Source: Pelodera strongyloides (taxonomy: Eukaryota; Nematoda; Chromadorea; Rhabditida; Rhabditidae). Taken from it: a stretch of DNA of 64,000 nt. Position 1 is the stretch's first letter, and each line of letters starts with the position of its first letter. This document shows, one piece after another, positions 26,801-37,866 of the stretch. The notes beneath the pieces are model-generated. The model worked only from the letters and a program-made list of their open reading frames with translations. It was not told the DNA's origin and did not search any database. The stretch lies in the NCBI GenBank assembly GCA_036852015.1, contig JAANDG010000310.1, positions 62,001 to 126,000 of the forward strand, written 5' to 3'. Both the position numbers and the translations under genes were made by a program.

Positions 26801-28732
26801 TGAACAACCTCTCCGGTGAAAAGAATGACGCAGAACGGAATTGATTCTTAGCGAAACGGGCACATCTAAACAAAAAATTGGACTAGCTATTTCAAACTAA
26901 CAATAAGTTTATTCTGGAAAAATTTGTTATGGTAAACTTCACTTGAATCAGATAGCCGGGAGGCTAGTCAAGTAAAATATAGTTTTTATTTATTTCAGCA
27001 TATATATCAAAACGTTTAGATCTTTGGAAATAAGCTATTATACTTACCTCGACTCCCTAAGAATTGGCTGTAGTGACGGATCGATAAATGGTTCGAATAT
27101 TAGGAGTGCAGTTTCTAAATCAAAGGCAAAAGTTGTTATTTTTAGATAAAATAAAGATAAAATGAGCGACTGACGAAATCACATTTTACACAATGAATAT
27201 AAAAAAAAACTATAAAATTAATTACCATTTCTGTAGCACATTCCCCTAGCAGAGATAAAGTTTCTATGCGATCCGGCTGCCGCAGTTTGCTCTAACAAAT
27301 GCACCATTGACCGCAATTCGGCGGGTGGAAGGGTATTTATGGCTGGAAAACTGGATAATAAAACAAAGTAAAATATCTTATACAAACGGTAGGCCCACGA
27401 GAAAATATTTTTTTCTTATATTTTTCATATTGTGCGAGCTCACCACACAAATAAACGCGTATACGAACGTTGCAAAAACGTCCGATGCAATTATTCCATT
27501 ATTTGACCGTGTCAGTTGATTAGGATCTACCACTCAATAAATCAATAAATCTGCTGTATATCGATCGATATTCACAGGTACAGTACCCTTCATCCGATAG
27601 ACGCACACGTCCTGAGTTGCTCCAATATTCGTATGAAGTGCGCGGTTAATAGCCCCAAACCGGCCCAGACCAATTATAGCACTATCGTCCACCCGGCGAT
27701 GATCAAGATTCTCGAAACGGAGAATTGCAGAACTGAATTGGAAAATTTTCTTTTTTTCTTTATTCCCTTTTTTGGTATTATTTGCAGTACAAATGTATTT
27801 AATGCCATGCTATTTAATAAAATTATATACATTTTATTCATTATAATTTTAGTAAAATTAACGATGGTATTTATTTCCAATTTTTAAAGCGAAATGGTAG
27901 TCTGTCTCCAAAAAAATTCGTCGAAAATTGCAAAAGGGGGCGGAGGAAATATCAGTGCGTTCGTCACAGCAATAACCACGCCCATTCTTTACTTGGAAAT
28001 TCTATATTTCGTCATTTGGATGCTGCGGAGTGTCTTATAATTTGAAAAGGCGCATTGCTCGACTCCGCCCACATCGTTACTAGTATAAGAGCCGGCGTTT
28101 CGCGCAAAGCGAATTTCCCCATACAAAATATCAAAAAATGGTTGTTTGAAAACATTTTTATTCAATATGCACTTATTTGTTTGTGTTTTTATGTTTATTT
28201 TCGTTTATAACTTTTTTCAAACTATTTTTGGTGAAAAAACCCCAAACCGGGTGGTATTTCGCTTTAATGCAAATTAACAAAAAATTCTTCTTATTTGGTA
28301 TAAGTCTGTTGTTTATACTGACCAAGATTTTGTTGTTGTGAAATGTTTTGAAACGGTTGTTTTGAAACGTACACTGAATAACTGCGCCCCATGCATTATT
28401 CACAATTCATGCCAAGAAGGGCACATAACTTAGCATAAATACATGGAAATGCAGTGGATCATGTATATGCGTCACAAACCGGCTGTTGTGCCGCTTTAAA
28501 CTGTTAATCAACTCACTTGTATCTATGCATCAGCTCGTCCGTATTGATGACCAGTGCATCTTCCGCACACGAAGTGTTTCCTTCTTTTTCCACCTAATAA
28601 AATATATTTATGCATAGTATGATGGTTCAGTGTAAAATAAACATGCAAATGTTTTTTTTACACCTCTAGACACTGGCACCTGAACAATACAAAGAAACAA
28701 AGACTGCGCACAATGCGCAGCAGTTGGCCCAT
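18412..28732 (-). CDS. Receptor-tyrosine-kinase-like pseudokinase with N-terminal signal-like segment
   Basis: Complete 333-aa model, exons 28664-28732, 28517-28593, 27587-27732, 27226-27342, 27048-27114, 26789-26865, 26127-26218, 25346-25408, 18938-19055, 18567-18669, 18412-18484, all in phase. Seen: hydrophobic start MGQLLRIVRSLCFFVLF; Gly loop IGLGRFGA (residues 69-76); VCVYRMK at 91-97, so Tyr94 sits where VAIK has Lys; IHPHLATAN at 199-207, with HRD changed to HPH; SGFGLAE at 219-225, with DFG changed to GFG; WQAPES at 243-248; SIRWSLGVLLWEIVTLGGTPYAEV, with the subdomain IX Asp lost. It should therefore not catalyse phosphotransfer and is likely a scaffold or allosteric partner. I see no second transmembrane segment before the kinase fold, so it may be secreted or anchored by its N-terminus. 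The last exon lacks the usual CW...RP C-lobe end and is the least certain. Intron 19056-25345 holds an antisense gene. Confidence 0.88.
20034..20215. mobile_element. MITE of the AGCGAAAT family, full length
   Basis: TTAAAGCGAAATGCCGGCCG ... GGCCGGCATTTCGCTTTAA, 182 bp, TTAA at both ends, with the standard centre. It lies in the 6.3-kb pseudokinase intron, upstream of the nested gene. Confidence 0.9.
20789..20818. repeat. (TA)n microsatellite
   Basis: About 15 TA units just upstream of the nested gene's start codon at 20846. Confidence 0.9.
20846..25245 (+). CDS. Cysteine-rich, probably GPI-anchored extracellular protein (two Ly6/ET-like modules)
   Basis: Complete 350-aa gene in ten phase-consistent exons: 20846-20946, 21312-21399, 21637-21710, 22092-22248, 22744-22845, 23199-23258, 23629-23740, 24226-24317, 24594-24677, 25063-25245. 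It begins with a signal peptide (MKYSISGIILYFLFDLSDS). Two similar cysteine modules follow: the first starts LECPKCAGF and includes NCSETCFGDACFS and LCLCR; the second starts LECYLDSYS and includes GQFCVISQTPQG, GCLTVDE and LCTSQMCN. The closing C-N pair and spacing recall Ly6/uPAR folds and the nematode ET module. The C-terminus is a small-residue site followed by a hydrophobic stretch (INFIILLLTLSLLI), typical of GPI attachment. A polyadenylation signal AATAAA is at 25263-25268, just before the antisense kinase exon at 25346. The gene is wholly nested in an intron of the pseudokinase gene. Function unknown; a surface ligand or receptor is inferred. Confidence 0.88.
22309..22485. mobile_element. 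MITE of the AGCGAAAT family
   Basis: TTAAGCGAAATACTGGCC ... GGCCGGCACTTCGCTTTAA, 60 bp past a splice donor in intron 22249-22743 of the nested gene. Confidence 0.88.
24027..24195. mobile_element. MITE of the AGCGAAAT family, right end partly deleted
   Basis: GTAAAGCGAAATACCGGTCG ... AAACCGGCTTTAA. The stretch CGGTATTTCG is missing from the right end. It ends 30 bp before the acceptor of exon 24226-24317. Confidence 0.85.
24320..24436 (+). repeat. (GA)n/(GAAA)n purine tract
   Basis: Over 110 nearly uninterrupted purines beginning three bases after the splice donor of exon 24226-24317. Confidence 0.9.
24871..24914 (-). repeat. Interstitial telomeric repeat (TTAGGC)n
   Basis: About seven perfect CCTAAG units, i.e. 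TTAGGC on the minus strand. This is the nematode telomere repeat. It lies in the last intron (24678-25062) of the nested cysteine-rich gene. Confidence 0.92.
25903..26010 (+). repeat. SINE tail fragment, same family as 58241-58480
   Basis: AGCTGGGTAACATAAATCGG and the following CTTCTCGAGGGTATTGGC parallel AGCTGGGTAAAACTGGCTGA and ATAAATCGGCTTCCCGAG at 58340-58382. The tRNA-like head is absent. Confidence 0.6.
26043..26156 (-). repeat. Tandem duplication across a pseudokinase exon/donor boundary
   Basis: AATAACTTACATGC occurs at about 26057 and 26116, each with CCCCTTTC(A/G)(G/C)(A/C)AA on the right. The duplication copies the end of exon 26127-26218 and its donor GCAT|GTAAGTTATTT, leaving a second donor-like site about 60 bp into the intron. 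Confidence 0.7.
26532..26712. mobile_element. MITE of the AGCGAAAT family
   Basis: TTAAAGCGAAATTCCCGCCG ... CCGGCGGCATTTCGCTTTAA in pseudokinase intron 26219-26788. A stray copy of the terminus, AGCTCTTAAAGCGAAA, lies 150 bp upstream at about 26377. Confidence 0.88.
27884..28267. mobile_element. Long diverged element of the AGCGAAAT family
   Basis: Termini TTAAAGCGAAATGG and AACCGGGTGGTATTTCGCTTTAA enclose about 350 bp without the usual centre, in pseudokinase intron 27733-28516. Possibly an AGCGAAAT element holding other DNA. Confidence 0.6.
28350..28499. mobile_element. Decayed MITE of the AAAGCGG family
   Basis: Right terminus AACCGGCTGTTGTGCCGCTTTAA, with a partial mirror (GAAACGGTTGTTTTGAAACG) near 28350. 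The left TTAA is lost. Confidence 0.5.
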
Positions 28733-30463
28733 TGTGGCGCCCACTCTCGCGGGCCGGTTTTTTTCGACACGCTTCCAAAACAAGCGCCACGGGTGCGCGC
28801 CATATTTGTTTCAGCGCGCCATTTCTTCGCCATAGGAGGCATGCGACACTAGACCCAAGGTTTATTACTGATTGTCCGGCCTAATTCAAAGGTAGGTATT
28901 TTCAAACTGGCGTATACAATCGGTGTTTTCTCAGTGTCAAGTTATAAAAAGTGTGTCACAAAGAGTTCGCGTATTTATTTTGTTATGTCAAACGTGTTAT
29001 TCGGTGTGTGTCTTCTGTATTATCTCTAACTAAGCAGGTGTTTCACTGTGGGTACTTTGCTCCATTATCAGAAGAAAACTAACGAAAAACACATTTTATT
29101 GAGTGAAAACTTGAAATCGATATTAAATACTGTATACGATACATATTGTATCATGGTATACATTTAATAGTGAACGATGCGAGACTACTAAATGAATTAT
29201 TTTCAAAAATTAAAGCGGCATGGTGCGTGGTTTCCAACTATATGCTGTACAACCACATTTCCATGTACTATATGCGAATCATGTTCACTGTGAATTTTTC
29301 CGCCACAGAATGGAACATGATTTGCATATAGTACATAGGAATGGAGCGCACATTTCCCGAACCACGAGTCATATCGCTTTAAAACTAATTTCTTACAATT
29401 TACTCATGCCAATCACGACGTTTATCAAAGTGAACAGAAATTTCAAACAAATATTAATGCGAATCTCATCAAGTATAAACATGAAAGGTACAATTCATAG
29501 TTAACAACCTTTTATGAGAATAAAGCGAAAAATCTCTTAGTGACGTCAGCATGATAGAGCAAAGTACACACAAAAAAGCACATGCACAGTTCAAAGAACA
29601 CACACAATCTCAATTTGAGTTAATTGGGAGGAGTTAGTTTTTCAGTTCTAAACACTAATTTCAGATATGATACAAGTATTTAAATGCGCGGGCTTTTAGT
29701 ACATTATATTTAGTGCGCGCTGTGGGTTGCAACGCGTGCTGCAAGGCGTGTGCGTCGCGGTTTGATAATCAATTGCTTATCGCCTTTCCTACAGAAAGGC
29801 TCTACAAAGTGGTCCGAGACTAGTTTTATGTAACTACTAGGATTTACATATGTTAATAAACCAAATAAATGAAGAAACCGTAGAAATGGCACAATGATTA
29901 CGGTTACGCCCAGTCAATGCCATGAAAAGATACGATTAAGTTTAAACTATGGAATAACAGACTAATTGAGTGATTAAAAATTAATAAAGATCGAAACAAA
30001 AATGCCTTTCAGGCAATTCTTTAAACCATCAAATTATGCAAGTAATTAATATTATAAAAAAACATAAAAATGCAAATTTCTGATCTGAAAGCTAATAACA
30101 GAGCTCATGACTAGAGACACAAATCAGCGTTTAATTCACTGTTACTCATTTTTTTCTTAATGATAAAACATTTACTTTCTCTTATAGTTCCGTTAGTCAC
30201 GTACAGACATACAAAATTGGTGCCGACTGTATTTTGATATTTGAAATTGGCGCCAATTGGATACTGTATTCAAAACAAAGTGGCACAGAAAACACCGGGA
30301 GAGTATACGGTAACGGTTAGGACATGGATGTTAGTTTCCTTATATGGCTCACTGATAATGTTACCAACTGGGAATCTTGGATAACTATGGAAAATTCCCA
30401 GCCGTGAGGTCCAACAGATGCTGGAACAGCTAATGGCCGCTTCCTTTTTCGGCAGCTTATGAT
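28733..30463. other. Intergenic region between pseudokinase and type I membrane protein genes
   Basis: Holds the pseudokinase 5' flank and one MITE. Two A+T-rich segments have no coding exon I can support. Confidence 0.5.
29210..29382. mobile_element. MITE of the AAAGCGG family
   Basis: TTAAAGCGGCATGGTGCGTG ... ACCACGAGTCATATCGCTTTAA, TTAA at both ends, with TATATGCGAATCATG mirrored as CATGATTTGCATATA in the centre. Confidence 0.85.
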
Positions 30464-33400
30464 TTATTGATTGAGTTTCATTCTTTCAGGGCTTACCAAC
30501 TGATGGTTTTGCTGTGCTGGAGCTTCATAACGGTGACCATTGGCCGATTTGACTGTGCGCTGAAATGAATGCTTAGAAGGTCAGATAAAGTGGCGGTACA
30601 TAGTACAGAGAAACTGTTTTTACGTGGAGAAGAAGCAATGCGCTGCTGATATGATCCAATGCCACAAAAGAAAATGCTTATATTGATTTTTGTTTTGCAA
30701 GGAAAAAAGGAAATTGCAATGGTAATGGTAAGTAGCACTAGTTTAACACCGTGTGCTGGAGTAGGATGAAGCCGGGTTGTTTTCGGTTAACTGACAAGCT
30801 CATATAAATCAGCAACTATATTTCGTGATCCTGCTTGTTTAAAAAAAAATATATGAAGTCTTACCTGTTTTGACGTGCAACATCTTCTGTACAAACAGAA
30901 TGAACATATGAAGATTAGGCAAGAAACAATTGTGACGACGAATACGACACGTGCCAGATGGTATTTGTCGGTGCTCAGATCACGACGGAAGTTCTGAAAA
31001 GGAGAGATAGCTGGTTTAGTTGCCCAAGTTTGGCGTCGTTATATTTACTACAGAGATCAGTAATATCTCAGTATCTTCTTTCTCTCTCTCTTTCGCTTTC
31101 TCTCTCTCTCTCTCTCTCTCATTTCTTACGAGCGAGTTCTTAGCATCAAGCTACAAATGAGCGGACCAAACCATAACTTCAAAATTCTATTTCTGCTGCT
31201 TTTTTTTTTGTAATGAGAAGTGCATGTGTCACTATCAGGCATGAATACTCACCGCAAACCATCCTGCGTCCTCATCAGTCTCTTCACTCTCGTCTTCCGT
31301 CTCGTCGTCAGTTGTCTCCTCCTTGGACTCAGTCTCTCCAGTTGTCGTAGAATCTTCAACACCTGTCGTCTCCCGAGCTTCCTCAGTCACTGCAGCTTGT
31401 GTCTCCGTCTCTTCCGAGTCGTCCTCATCCTTAAATTACGGTATATAAACGATGAGGATAACCCTTAGAAGTGTCTTGTCCATTTCTTTGGAATTAACTA
31501 AAGAAAATGGTGAGCGGTTGTGTGCGCCGCAGATGCGCGAAAAGCTTTCCCATGTTAGACTCACTTTTAGCGCACATGTGGCAAGCCTGTAGTGGGCCCC
31601 TCATAATGACTAGGCGGGCAGAAACTGGGTCAGCTCCCCATTGTCTAACAATAAGGTCAATTTGACGTCCTACCTTATCATCTTCAGCCTTTTCACTTTC
31701 CTCCTTTTCCTCCTCGTCTCTCTTTTCTTCATCATCCTCTCCGTCAACTGTCGTCTTCTCTTCCTCCTCCTCACTTTCCTTCTCTCTCTCGTCATCATTT
31801 TGTGCTTCATCGAGGTTGGGTACCTTGTTTTCATCTGAAATGGATATAATCTGAAAAGATTAAATGACAATGAAGAAACAAAAAGAGCTAGCCCTCTTCG
31901 CGTGCTCTTCGCTCTAAATCTTTTCTAATAACTGATTTGCCCATATAACTTTTGCCCATATACAACAAACTGCCTAACGTGTTTTTTCTCGGTTTCTGAA
32001 TCTGAAAACTTGCTCCCTAGCCAGAGCTAATCAAGGATCTCACCTTTTTCACCATTACTCTCGTCTGCCTCATCAGTCTGCGTACTCTCAACCGTAGTGG
32101 TCTCTTCAACTTTCTCTGTCTTCTCTTCCTCCTCCTCGGTACTTTCTAAATATTTAAAAGGTTATGGTTCTAAACGGCTAATAGTCATAGAGGATCTTGA
32201 TAGTGGCTGGAAAACTAAACTGAATTGATTTCACGGCTTTTCATCGCGCATAGCGGAGCAGGTTGCAGGTGCTCAAATTTTCTTTTTACCAACTTTAAAG
32301 CGAGATACCGGCCGGTTTTTGAAACACTTCACAGCGTATGCACTAGCATACAGGTAAAAAATAGACCCCACTTCGTCCCCACTTAGCATAACTGCATAAG
32401 ACCGCAGATATTTGAGATGCGTTTCAAAAAACGGCCGGTATTTCGCTTTAAAATTTTGCCCCATGAACACACCTTTGTCTGCAGCCGCCGCCTTGCTGGC
32501 TAGTTCTTCGTCTTCCTTTTCTTCAGCCTAAATATTTTTTTTAAATTAATGAAACCCTTACAGTCTCTGCATATTTTGTACCTAAGGAATCAACTTCGGT
32601 CTGATCTACGCTGATGAATAAATTAGACTCTGTGTGGTAAACCTGTGCACGACTCATTCACAGTGTTGCAGTTCTTTAGAAAATAGCGTCAATCGAAGAC
32701 TAGGCCGTTCAAGGGAGGATGGTCAGTCAGTATGGAGAGAAGATGGTGCGTTCCCTTTAAAGGGTCAGGTCCATGGAAATGACTTTTGATGGATTGACTT
32801 GCGCGGGTATTTAAAGATCAGTAACCTGTTCCTCCTTGGTGTCCTTGGCTCCGTCGTCGACAAAGAAATCGGTGCCAGGTTTGTTTAATGGATTGTCGGA
32901 CTCGTCTAGCTAAAAGTAACTTTAGTAGATTAAAAGATGATAACCTCTCGCTCGTACTTCTCTCTCCCTTTCGGCTCTAGCTCCCTCTCTCTCTCTCGTT
33001 GCCGGCCACCTCTATTAAATATGTCTTACCTCCTCATCTTCGTCGTCTGGGTCCTCCACCACTCCATCATCTGCTTCCTTCGACTCTTCTTCAACTAAAG
33101 GATATAACGAATTAAAAAAAGGGAAAAATAACGCGTGACCATTATTTGGCTAAACGTTTAAACAGGCTATCTGAAAATACGAGTTGTAGGACTGTGGAAC
33201 GTGACATTATAGGTAAGTTTATATTGCTCATGGGAAAGCCATTGAAAAACGTGTTCAATGGATTTCGTTAGCTTGTCTTAGAAATCTCAAAAACTTAGCT
33301 TGACGGATAAAATCCGATTTTGTTCGAAGTTGAAGTGTAAAGAAAGGTCCTACTTTTTCCTGGTAGTTCTGGTATTCCGGTTCCGTATACTTCCGGTTGC

Positions 33401-35778
33401 AAGTCAAAGCGGACAACTTCCGATTCGACATCGGTAGTCAGATCTTCGAACGGATCATTGGAGTTGGCCTGAAGTATACAGGTTATTTAAATAACACCAC
33501 AGTGTGCATACAGGTGAAAAGAAAGTAGTATATAACACGTCGTGTTGTCGTTGAGAAACAGTTACGAGGTAGTTTGTGTTATAAAATACACATAAAATCA
33601 ATAAACATAGCCTCACTCCAAGATGGATCCATGAAATCTCATGCCAAAGAACGAAAATATAGATCGCCAGATGGCTATCGCCGCCTTAGGCGACTACTCA
33701 GGCGATCCTACTAAAATGATCATACTACATACTACATACTTATATGAAACGTCTAAAACGTATATTCCATGATGTAATAAAATTCAGTAACGCTTAGCTT
33801 TGGAAGACTCTTTATATCGAAAAGGGAACTACTTTATACCAAACACTGAAACGTAAAATTCCGTTTCGTTCACACAAACGCTAAAAAGGTTACTCTTTTA
33901 TATAATAAGATTAATATTTGTATTTTGAAGTCTTGCATACCCCAAACGTAGCCCTGTGCTATATACTTTTCTTTGATAAGTGCTGGGTGAAACATCAATG
34001 TAAATCTCAGAGAATGTTACCACATGAGTGGCACCAACTTCACTACTTTTTGATTTAGTCTAACTTTGCAAGTCTACAAAACAGGCGTTTAGTGAGCAAG
34101 CAAGCATCCTGTACGTAAAAGTTGTAACTTTTAATCATGTTTAATCTACTTTATTAAAAAATTGCTCACCCTGATTTTTAGTTGTCTTGGTCTTCGTACA
34201 TCCACTTTATAGTAGATCTTTGCATCTTTTGCGCCGGCGAATACGTCACGGTCGAATTGAACCTCAGGCGGCAAATCATCGTCGTATTGGTCATAGTTCT
34301 GAAAAAAAAATGGAAAATAAACAACTAAATTCACTTTGGTTTGGCAACTAATCAACCACCCATTTTTCATCCCTAAGCCATTTAGGCCGGTGCTCACATT
34401 AAGATTTATACTCAATAATTCTCGGGTCGAACGTTTGGGAAATCTTCAAATTTCTATTTATGGAGGAAAAATTTGCGAATGAGCTCCCAAACGGAACATT
34501 CCGGTCGACCCGAGAATACGGGCTAATAACGCTTCCTATTTATGCGCAGTATTCCAAATTGTAGAAGTCTCCCTTTTAAAATTTCCACCCAAGGAAAAAT
34601 TATATTCCCGTAGGATTTTCTTGCGTGATTGTTCTAGATAAGTGGTATGTACCCAAACAGAATATATAATAAGAGAAACCATTAGGAGAAAAGCCCGTTA
34701 GGGCCCTTCGTCCTACTGGTATATAATAAGTAAAAGAGGAAACAATTGGGAAAAATATAAGTGAATAATTGCAATAAAGAAAACATGAATGTACCATACA
34801 TAATATGGTAACCCCGTTCCAACCCTTTCACATACGAGAAAAAACACCCCCGGCCAACCACAACACATCCACACAATATGCATACAAGGGGAAGGTACGA
34901 GTTCATTTAAAGGAAAGGTTCATCCACAAATGTTATTTACATTTTACTTTAAACATAAACTACCTCGTCGCTTCCGAGCAATGGCTTTTTCTTCTAAACA
35001 CGAAATATTCTACTAGGTAAAATGGGCCCTCTAAATATGCTGGAAAGCTCAATTAACTGGGGTCATCTTGTGGTTATACCATTTTTGAAATTGAGGGCCC
35101 CCACAAATTACAAATTATTATCTTCATTGCTGCTGTGAAGTGTGCCTAGTATATTGTGTGCAATATATGATTGGGAAAATGATACTGTATGATACTGTAT
35201 TTTCGTTTCACTTTATGTGTTTTCTGTGTTTTGTTCAATGACAAACTGTGCGTTATGCATTTTTGCGTATAGCTCACAATATTAATATTACGGTGTGTTT
35301 CACAAGTTCCATAAAACCATCAGTGTTCACTTGTTTTACTCTGAAACCTAATGCCCATATTAAAAACACTTTAAAGCGAAATGCCAGCCTCTTTGGAAAA
35401 TTTGCATATGATAACAATCCTCCTAGAGTGTTCGTAATCGTCCTCGTGCTTCTCTTCAGTGGTGGCCATATCAATTCTCAGATGGTTGTTGCACATGTGT
35501 ACTGGAGGGGAGGACTCCGTGGACAGGACATCACCGTCACAGTGCTCCGGCACCTGAATATAGACAGTAAACTTGTGGAGCACACTATACACTTACTACT
35601 TGGTCTTGACTTACGCCAGCTCCCACACACGCGATAACCGTCAGCACTGCACCGTTAAGCGTCATATAAAATAATGGTCATTTCAAAAGCAGTGTTCGTG
35701 CCAGCGCGAAGTGCGCAAATTTCTGTCCAACGCTATTTCGTCTCTCTCTCTCTCCCTCTGTCTCTCTCTCTCTCTCTG

Positions 35779-35812
<34 letters not shown>

Positions 35813-37866
35813 TTTCTCTCTCTCAATCCCTCTTCCACAAATTACGGTAGACAAGTAACAAAGATACAATATCCCCACCTTGACCACATATTCATAGTGT
35901 AAAGTGAGATTTTCCAAGTCGAGATCCCTCCAATAAGGCTCTTGCCAAAAAGGTTCCACAGTCACAATTACCGAGTCCTTTTCATTGGAAGCAAAAGGGT
36001 TTGGAGGCGCTTGGATGGCTGAAATATGAAGGAACACTAAAAAGTCTTGCCGGACAAAACATAACCTCAAGCACTAGGCTTTCTGGTAACCATTGGCCCT
36101 TGTTCTTGCAAAGCGGAATAACATCCGTCAGGGACATTTTCTTAAAGGAAAATTACAGGCTGACACGGAACTGTAAGCATTTGCTTTCATAGAGATAGTT
36201 ACCTATCTAATAGAAGGCTACCGGTTATTACATTACAACACCAGGAAGTTCCAGATGCATTATATCAGATTTTTCGAAACACTTTTTGACAGAAATGCGT
36301 TTCAGCGACATGATAAGTACTTGTAGTCTTGAACATTTTAGTGATTCCTGCTCATTGTAAGGGAAAAATAAAATAAAAAAATAATTAAAAGGAAGGCCGG
36401 GATTGTTGCTCATTTCCCAACTATATTTTTTTTGTGAAAAGACTAATTTGGAGTTCATTTACCTGAAGTGTAGCAAATATTGTACAATTGCATGGTTATA
36501 TTAGCCGGATACTTGGTCTCGGATAATTGGTTATGACAATTAGCTGGTACTGAATGAGCACATGAACAGCCATCAGTAGTAGAATCAGACTGACGACGAG
36601 CACGCGTGGGTGAACCACCCCGGGTACGCATACAAACACTATAAAACAAAGAAGTTAATTTTCTAAAATAAAATCCTAATAACACTAATTCTCATAGTTA
36701 TTAATAATTAATTCAGTTATCACATCTATGGTGACATAAATGTGTATCGTGTATGTGTGGTTTGGTCCGAAGTTTTTTTTCCGTACCCCCATACCATACT
36801 AAACGAACAAGGAAATTTATGAAAATAGCAGGCGACGTATAATAGAGGCTCGAAATATCGGGCTTCGGACATCTACCAGACAGAGCACAGTAACTGAAAG
36901 GTCCCTTTTCCTTCAAATAGAAAGTGAATTTGCATAATTGTACCTGTATCCATTTGCTGTACATTGCCTACAATCTTTACATTTCTCCGACGACAGAGTT
37001 TCTTCATTCACAAGCGAGGTTTTCCCTGGAAATATTATAATTATGTAAAAAAAAAACTGAACCCTGAATAAGCACATTTTGAATTTAGATCATATTACGT
37101 GTTACATATTTTCAATAGATGTGATAAATGTCCCTTCCCGTGACAACAAGTGAAATCCCCGATTTCGCCCCGATGCGCGGCCGGCATATGGCCGGAGTGC
37201 GCCGGCCGATTCTTTCAAAAACTCCTGTTTCGTCCCGACCTTATTTTCCGAAAAAACCCGGCGATTTTGCTCCACCAAAAACTTTCGCCCCGATTGTCAC
37301 CAAAAAAACCGACTCCGGCCCGATCAAGGCCCGATTTTTTGAGGGGCTTGATCGGGGCGAAATCGGGGTTTTTGGTTTACCATGCCTTTTGCTACGATTG
37401 CTTGTTTACGGTATAGAATACTAAAAAGTACGGTATGATATTTGCATATATAGTTTTCCATACCATATGCAAATGCTGTTGCGGGACATTGCAGATCCAC
37501 ACAATGTTGTTCGGAAGAGTGCTGGTGTACGGTAAAAGCGCTGCAAAATAAAATACGTATTGATCGTTCACTTGTGTTCAAATTGAGTGTAAAGGAAACA
37601 TTATTTCTTTTTTGAGGGGGTTATTATATTCTCTGCGTGAAACATCTGATTTTATGCATTTTTACGGTGGGCAATTGTTCTACATGCAATTTGTTAATAA
37701 CTTCTGATAACGTAAATTTGAAGAGCGCTAATACAGTGATGTCTGTAGTCTGTACACCATATACTGTACTGACTGTATAGATACTGCATATATCTTAATT
37801 GCCTATATTTTAATTGCCTAACCTTGCAGCGGCAAGCGCCAAAACAACCGTCAATATAGTCCGCAT
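30464..37866 (-). CDS. Type I membrane protein with Cys-rich ectodomain, furin-like site and acidic stalk (family unrecognised)
   Basis: 589 aa, 16 exons in consistent phase: 37823-37866, 37464-37540, 36944-37025, 36463-36638, 35879-36018, 35416-35553, 34170-34298, 33354-33468, 33030-33094, 32826-32909, 32473-32527, 32044-32145, 31674-31834, 31253-31429, 30865-30993, 30464-30559. Signal peptide MRTILTVVLALAAAS; Cys pairs such as KCKDCRQC and GCSC; furin-type site RARRQS; N-glycosylation sites NIT and NLT; residues about 300-515 extremely Glu/Asp/Lys-rich, encoded by small exons; one membrane segment (VVFVVTIVSCLIFICSFCLY, about 531-550) followed by RRCC, possibly palmitoylated; and a 39-residue cytoplasmic tail ending MKLNQ. 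AATAAA overlaps the stop codon. Exon 35416-35553 abuts a MITE fragment and its donor (GTTATC) is poor; reading on would stop in the MITE at 35371. I do not recognise the family. A cell-surface or matrix receptor is inferred only from topology. Confidence 0.85.
31078..31126 (-). repeat. (CT)n tract
   Basis: Pyrimidine microsatellite in the intron before the membrane-segment exon. Confidence 0.9.
32295..32451. mobile_element. MITE of the AGCGAAAT family
   Basis: TTAAAGCGAGATACCGGCCG ... ACGGCCGGTATTTCGCTTTAA. It fills about half of intron 32146-32472 and starts about 20 bp from the donor. Confidence 0.88.
34417..34517. repeat. Small palindromic element
   Basis: AATTCTCGGGTCGAACGTTTGGGA is mirrored by CCAAACGGAACATTCCGGTCGACCCGAGAAT. 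About 100 bp, in intron 34299-35415. Confidence 0.65.
35371..35415 (-). mobile_element. MITE end abutting a coding exon
   Basis: TTAAAGCGAAATGCCAGCCT and the following CTTTGGAAAATTTGCATATG match the left arm of the complete element at 62118-62288 and stop exactly at the end of exon 35416-35553 of the membrane protein gene. Confidence 0.8.
35740..35824 (-). repeat. (CT)n tract
   Basis: Pyrimidine microsatellite in intron 35554-35878. Confidence 0.9.
37152..37372. mobile_element. G+C-rich palindromic element
   Basis: GAAATCCCCGATTTCGCCCC at the left is mirrored by GGGGCGAAATCGGGGTTTTT at the right, 221 bp, in intron 37026-37463. Confidence 0.75.

Noticed and set aside
35678..36070. Minus-strand open frame of 130 codons with an Arg/Glu-rich part
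   Set aside because: Exon 35879-36018 is real; the Arg/Glu part is translation of a (GA)n tract in the next intron.
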